Of a stretch of 64,000 nucleotides of DNA, positions 61,078 to 64,000 are shown piece after piece. Position 1 is the first letter of the stretch, and each line of letters begins with the position of its first letter. The stretch spans positions 186,001 to 250,000 of the forward strand of contig NZ_PVTS01000001.1 in NCBI RefSeq assembly GCF_003003035.1. The letters are read 5' to 3'. The notes under the pieces are model-generated. The model made no database searches, was not told the DNA's origin, and saw nothing but the letters and a program-made list of their open reading frames with translations. Both the position numbers and the translations under genes were made by a program. Origin of the DNA: Marinilabilia salmonicolor (lineage in GTDB: Bacteria; Bacteroidota; Bacteroidia; Bacteroidales; Marinilabiliaceae).

Positions 61078-61170
61078 ACCCGGGACGTTACTCTGAGCTA
61101 TCGCTCTCAGGCTTTCAGTCTGTTTTCATCGCACCTGTCTTATGTATAAGGCAGGTTAAATTTCTCGCAT
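61078..61170. repeat. REP-like sequence family C, half copy (C2)
   Basis: CCCGGGACGTTACTCTGAGC then CTATCGCTCTCAGGCTTTCA and CAGGTTAAAT match the right half of C1 (52.1 kb) with scattered changes. It lies between hsp20 and sodA. Confidence 0.6.
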
Positions 61171-61208
61171 AAAAAATGGGACTGTCTTTTGCGACAGCCC
61201 CATTTTGA
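61171..61208 (-). terminator. Terminator of the sodA gene
   Basis: On the minus strand AAAATGGGGCTGTC pairs with GACAGTCCCATTTT around GCAAAA, ending in a T-run. It lies about 40 bases after the sodA stop. Confidence 0.85.
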
Positions 61209-61249
61209 CGTACAAATAAATATTGATCGACAAATGGTTATTGGTATTC

Positions 61250-61852
61250 TTATTCTTTGAAGAGTTTATTCACTTCATCCCAGTTTACCACGCTCCAGAA
61301 AGCATCTATATACTCGGGACGCTTATTCTGGTATTTCAGGTAATAGGCGTGTTCCCAAACGTCCAGTCCGAGAATCGGAGTTCCTTTCAGGTCAGAAACG
61401 TCCATGAGTGGGTTGTCCTGGTTAGGTGTGCTTCCTACTTCAAGTGAACCGTCTTCTTTTTTAACCAGCCAGGCCCATCCTGAGCCGAAGCGGGTGGCTG
61501 CTGCATTGTTAAACGTCTCTTTAAAGTCATCAAAAGAACCGAATTTCTTCTCAATGGCCGCAAGTAATTCGCCTTCCGGCTTTCCGCCCGCATTTGGACC
61601 CATTACTTTCCAGAAAAGATTGTGGTTGAAAAAACCTCCACCATTGTTTCGCACTGCAGTTGAGTGTTTGGAAACATTGGACAGGATTTCTTCAATGCTC
61701 TTTCCTTCGAGGTCTGTGCCTTCAACGGCCGCATTCAGTTTTGTGGTATATCCGCCATGGTGTTTGGTATGGTGGATTTCCATGGTTTGGGCATCAATGT
61801 AAGGTTCTAATGCATCGTATGCATAATCGAGTTTTGGAAGTTCAAATGCCAT
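61250..61852 (-). CDS. sodA: Superoxide dismutase, Mn type
   Basis: 200 residues from ATG 61852 ([17 protein letters not shown]). Metal ligands are in [20 protein letters not shown] and [11 protein letters not shown]. The Gly-rich [10 protein letters not shown] in place of NNGAQVWNH marks the manganese (or cambialistic) type. It is encoded alone and followed by a strong terminator. With the Fe-type enzyme at 51.3 kb it gives the cell two SODs with different metal needs. Confidence 0.95.
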   Translation of the reverse strand: MAFELPKLDYAYDALEPYIDAQTMEIHHTKHHGGYTTKLNAAVEGTDLEGKSIEEILSNVSKHSTAVRNNGGGFFNHNLFWKVMGPNAGGKPEGELLAAIEKKFGSFDDFKETFNNAAATRFGSGWAWLVKKEDGSLEVGSTPNQDNPLMDVSDLKGTPILGLDVWEHAYYLKYQNKRPEYIDAFWSVVNWDEVNKLFKE

Positions 61853-62175
61853 AATGTTTAAGTTTTTATGATTAGACAATCAATTTATTTTCTCTTATTT
61901 CAGATAAACTTGTCCAAAATTAATGCTTATTTGGATTTATTCCAAATAAATGGGTTTAAAATTTGTTAAATGTTTTGTGGCGTGGCTTCGACAAAATAGT
62001 AAACCTGTGTGTGGGTGCTGGTGAGGCAATAAGTGAAAACGGGTTTTCAGTCGCTGGGGTTTGTTATCTTTGCACTCTTCAACTCGTTATCGAATGAAAC
62101 GAATTGCCACAAGAGGAAATGTATAAGTTCCTTAATGCGAGTTCCATTGGGCCATTATAGACAAATTTTTTTCTA
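61853..62175. other. Divergent intergenic region between sodA and the MATE gene
   Basis: About 320 bases with no ORF. Promoters of both genes must lie here but no clear consensus pair was identified. The stretch just before the MATE start (CCATTATAGACAAAT) faintly resembles the end of the palindromic elements; it is too short to call. Confidence 0.4.
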
Positions 62176-63465
62176 ATGAACAAAGAAATACTCCGGCTTG
62201 CAGTACCAAATATCCTGACGAACCTCACGGTTCCGTTGCTTAGCATGGTTGATCTCTATCTGATGGGGCATCTCAATTCCACACTTTTTATGGGAGCCGT
62301 CGCATTGGGAGGGGTAATTTTTAATTTTGTCTATTGGGGATTTGCTTTTCTGCGCATGAGTATGAGTGGAGTGGCCGCCCAATCGTTTGGTCGGGGAAAC
62401 CGACAGGAGATGGCGCTGGTTCTGCAGCGCGGGCTAATGGTGGCTTTTTCAGGGGCAGCTCTTTTATTGGTATTTCAGGGGCCTGTGGGTGATTTCAGTT
62501 TTTGGCTGCTGGAAGGTTCTGAGGAGGTAAAAGTTATTGCCCGGGACTATTATGCTATTCGAATATGGGCTGCGCCTGCAGCTATTTCACTGATGGTTTT
62601 TTATGGATGGTTTCTTGGAATGCAGAATGCTTTATATCCGATGTTGATCTCCGTGAGCGTGAATTTGCTGAATGTTTTGAGCAGTGTTGTGTTTGTGCAG
62701 GTATTGGGACTAAAAGCTGAAGGGGTGGCGCTTGGCTCAGTAATTGGTCAGTATGCCGGTCTTGTTATAGCGTTGATATTGTTTTTCAGAAAATATCAAT
62801 GGGCCTGGCATTTTTTCACTTCGAGGTTGGAGCTTTTGCGCGTGGGATTTTCGAAGTTTATGAATGTGAGCGGGGATATTTTTATTCGTACCCTCAGTGT
62901 GATAGCTGTGTTTACTTTTTTTACATCGCGCTCCGCCGGTATTGGGGATGTTACCCTTGCAGCCAATAGTGCCTTGCTTCAGTTTGCTTTGTTGTTTTCT
63001 TATTTTTTGGATGGTTTTGCATTTGCAGCTGAGGCCATGGTAGGGCGCTGGTTTGGAGCCAACGACAAAAGAACCTTGAGAAAAACCATCGGGTTTCTTT
63101 TTTACTGGGGCTTTGGATTGGGAGCTTTGTTCACCGTGCTTTATGCAGTTGCCGGCGACCAGTTGCTTCACTTTTTTACCGATCAGCAAGAGGTTGTGGA
63201 CAGGGGGAGTGATTTTCTATGGTGGGTTGTTTTTCTTCCTTTGGTAAGTTTTGCTTCTTATATCTGGGATGGGGTTTATATTGGAGCGACTGCCTCAGTT
63301 CCTATGCGCAACAGTATGGTCATTGCTGCCGCATGCTTCTTTTTTCTTCCATTTTTTGTGCTTTTCCCGTATTTGGGGAATCATGCCTTGTGGCTGGGGA
63401 TGTTACTGTTTATGCTGGCGCGGGGGGTAATTCTTACCATTTTGTTTCCCCGGTTATTGAGGTGA
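62176..63465 (+). CDS. MATE family efflux protein (DinF-like branch)
   Basis: 429 residues with twelve membrane segments in two related halves. The first half opens with LAVPNILTNLTVPLLSMVDL (including the conserved Asp in the first helix), then AQSFGRGNRQEM; the second includes DGFAFAAEAMVGRWFGANDK, the DinF-type repeat of that motif. It exports drugs or metabolites using an ion gradient; the substrate is not predictable. It ends four bases before the stop of the convergent ABC gene. Confidence 0.92.
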   Translation: MNKEILRLAVPNILTNLTVPLLSMVDLYLMGHLNSTLFMGAVALGGVIFNFVYWGFAFLRMSMSGVAAQSFGRGNRQEMALVLQRGLMVAFSGAALLLVFQGPVGDFSFWLLEGSEEVKVIARDYYAIRIWAAPAAISLMVFYGWFLGMQNALYPMLISVSVNLLNVLSSVVFVQVLGLKAEGVALGSVIGQYAGLVIALILFFRKYQWAWHFFTSRLELLRVGFSKFMNVSGDIFIRTLSVIAVFTFFTSRSAGIGDVTLAANSALLQFALLFSYFLDGFAFAAEAMVGRWFGANDKRTLRKTIGFLFYWGFGLGALFTVLYAVAGDQLLHFFTDQQEVVDRGSDFLWWVVFLPLVSFASYIWDGVYIGATASVPMRNSMVIAAACFFFLPFFVLFPYLGNHALWLGMLLFMLARGVILTILFPRLLR

Positions 63466-63469
63466 AGTG

Positions 63470-64000
63470 TTATCCTTTTTTACCTCCTGTTCCTACCGTA
63501 AAAAAGTCTTTAAGCGATGGGAGAGGTGATTTTCTGGCTTCTTCCAGCGTCCCGTCAAAGCCAATAACGCCATCTTCCACAAAAAGTATCTTGTCGGCGA
63601 TTCTCAGAATACTGGAGACTTCGTGAGTGACCATTACTACAGTCATTCCCAGTTGATCCCGTAGCTTCAGTATAAGTTCATCCAGTGCTGCCAGTGATAC
63701 AGGGTCCAAACCCGCTCCCGGTTCATCACAGAAAAGGACGGGAGGATCCAGAATAATGGCTCTTGCAAGCGCTGCCCGCTTCAGCATTCCGCCGCTCAAT
63801 TGTGAGGGGTACAGATAATAGGCGTCTTCCAGATTGACCAGGTTAAGTTTGGTTCTGACCATCTCTTCAATCAGTTGTGGGGGGAGGTCGGTGTGCTGTT
63901 CCAGAGGAAGTGCCACATTATCACCAACGGTAAGGGAGTTCAACAATGCTCCGTTTTGATAAAACACGCCCAGTTTGAGATAAAAATCAAGCTCATCTTT
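63470..64000 (-). CDS. Mla-type ABC transporter ATP-binding protein (5' end outside window)
   Basis: The last 176 codons are visible; the frame is open through the right edge. It shows the Q-loop FYQNGALLNSLTVGDNV, signature LSGGMLKRAALARAI, Walker B PVLFCDEPGAGLDP and switch VTHEV. The Met in LSGGM and the text of the Q-loop are typical of MlaF-like ATPases that drive phospholipid transport between inner and outer membrane. The permease (MlaE) and MCE protein genes are expected upstream, outside the window. Confidence 0.9.
   Translation of the reverse strand, partial: KDELDFYLKLGVFYQNGALLNSLTVGDNVALPLEQHTDLPPQLIEEMVRTKLNLVNLEDAYYLYPSQLSGGMLKRAALARAIILDPPVLFCDEPGAGLDPVSLAALDELILKLRDQLGMTVVMVTHEVSSILRIADKILFVEDGVIGFDGTLEEARKSPLPSLKDFFTVGTGGKKG

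Noticed and set aside
62100-62175. Possible further copy of the palindromic element before the MATE gene
   Set aside because: Only CCATTATAGACAAAT resembles an element end; no apical hairpin or left arm could be found.
1-64000. tRNA, rRNA, prophage, integrase or toxin-antitoxin genes
   Set aside because: Looked for in all intergenic stretches and short ORFs; nothing with a recognisable cloverleaf, rRNA-like or such protein motif was seen.

Overview
The window comes from a member of the Bacteroidota, most likely a polysaccharide-degrading marine or alkaline/saline lineage of the Marinilabiliales type (inference). The signs are SusC/SusD pairs, glycan-binding lipoproteins, type B sorting domains of the type IX secretion system, PorP/SprF, DUF4290, an Asp-type MurA and promoters of the TTTG / TAnnTTTG kind. 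No rRNA, tRNA, CRISPR array, integrase or transposase gene was seen.

Layout. (1) 1-17.6 kb, plus strand: two adjacent glucuronoxylan utilisation operons. The first is represented only by its tail (a glycan-binding protein and a GH10 xylanase interrupted by CBMs). The second is complete: SusC, SusD, an intercistronic hairpin, GH115, a frameshifted GH35-type gene, GH67 and GH43. (2) 17.7-21.8 kb, minus: a sulfur module of octaheme tetrathionate-reductase-type cytochrome, membrane cytochrome b and two YeeE/YedE proteins, one fused to a cysteine-less rhodanese. (3) 22.5-24.8 kb: DUF4168 protein, acyl-ACP thioesterase, C_GCAxxG_C_C redox protein and HD hydrolase. (4) 24.9-28.8 kb, minus: the second half of histidine biosynthesis (hisH, A, F, IE) with a TlpA-like lipoprotein in front and a four-helix-bundle (S23) gene inside. 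(5) 29.0-37.2 kb, minus: purU and a full trpEGDCFBA operon with a recognisable promoter, a leader peptide containing three Trp codons and an intrinsic terminator, i.e. a transcription attenuator. (6) 37.2-48.1 kb, minus: oxyR, grpE-dnaJ, a thioredoxin-fold protein without CxxC, murA, DUF4290, a UvrD/PcrA helicase and a GH29-like protein whose nucleophile appears to be missing. (7) 48.4-58.5 kb: a type B sorted protein, NYN-cold-shock fusion, nitroreductase, Fe-type SOD, a PorP/SprF plus giant PKD protein pair, and proline dehydrogenase. (8) 59.3-64 kb: DUF2975/XRE pair, Hsp20, Mn-type SOD, MATE exporter and the start of an Mla-type ABC operon.

The most unusual signal is non-coding. About nine copies of palindromic elements 150-200 bp long sit between genes (17.7, 22.0, 22.2, 24.8, 28.8, 35.4, 42.4, 58.7 and 58.8 kb). 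Most share the terminal inverted repeat TAGTGTCTGTCCATAAA. One family (A) keeps an apical hairpin and internal motifs while its stems change on both arms, which is the pattern of a selected fold. A second family (B) has the same ends and a different interior. The ends of three copies supply the stop codon of the neighbouring gene (yeeE, hisIE, trpE). Independently, six heptanucleotide arrays lie in intergenic regions; several have the form TAGNNNN on the coding strand and begin at or near a gene's stop codon, so that stops fall in all three frames.
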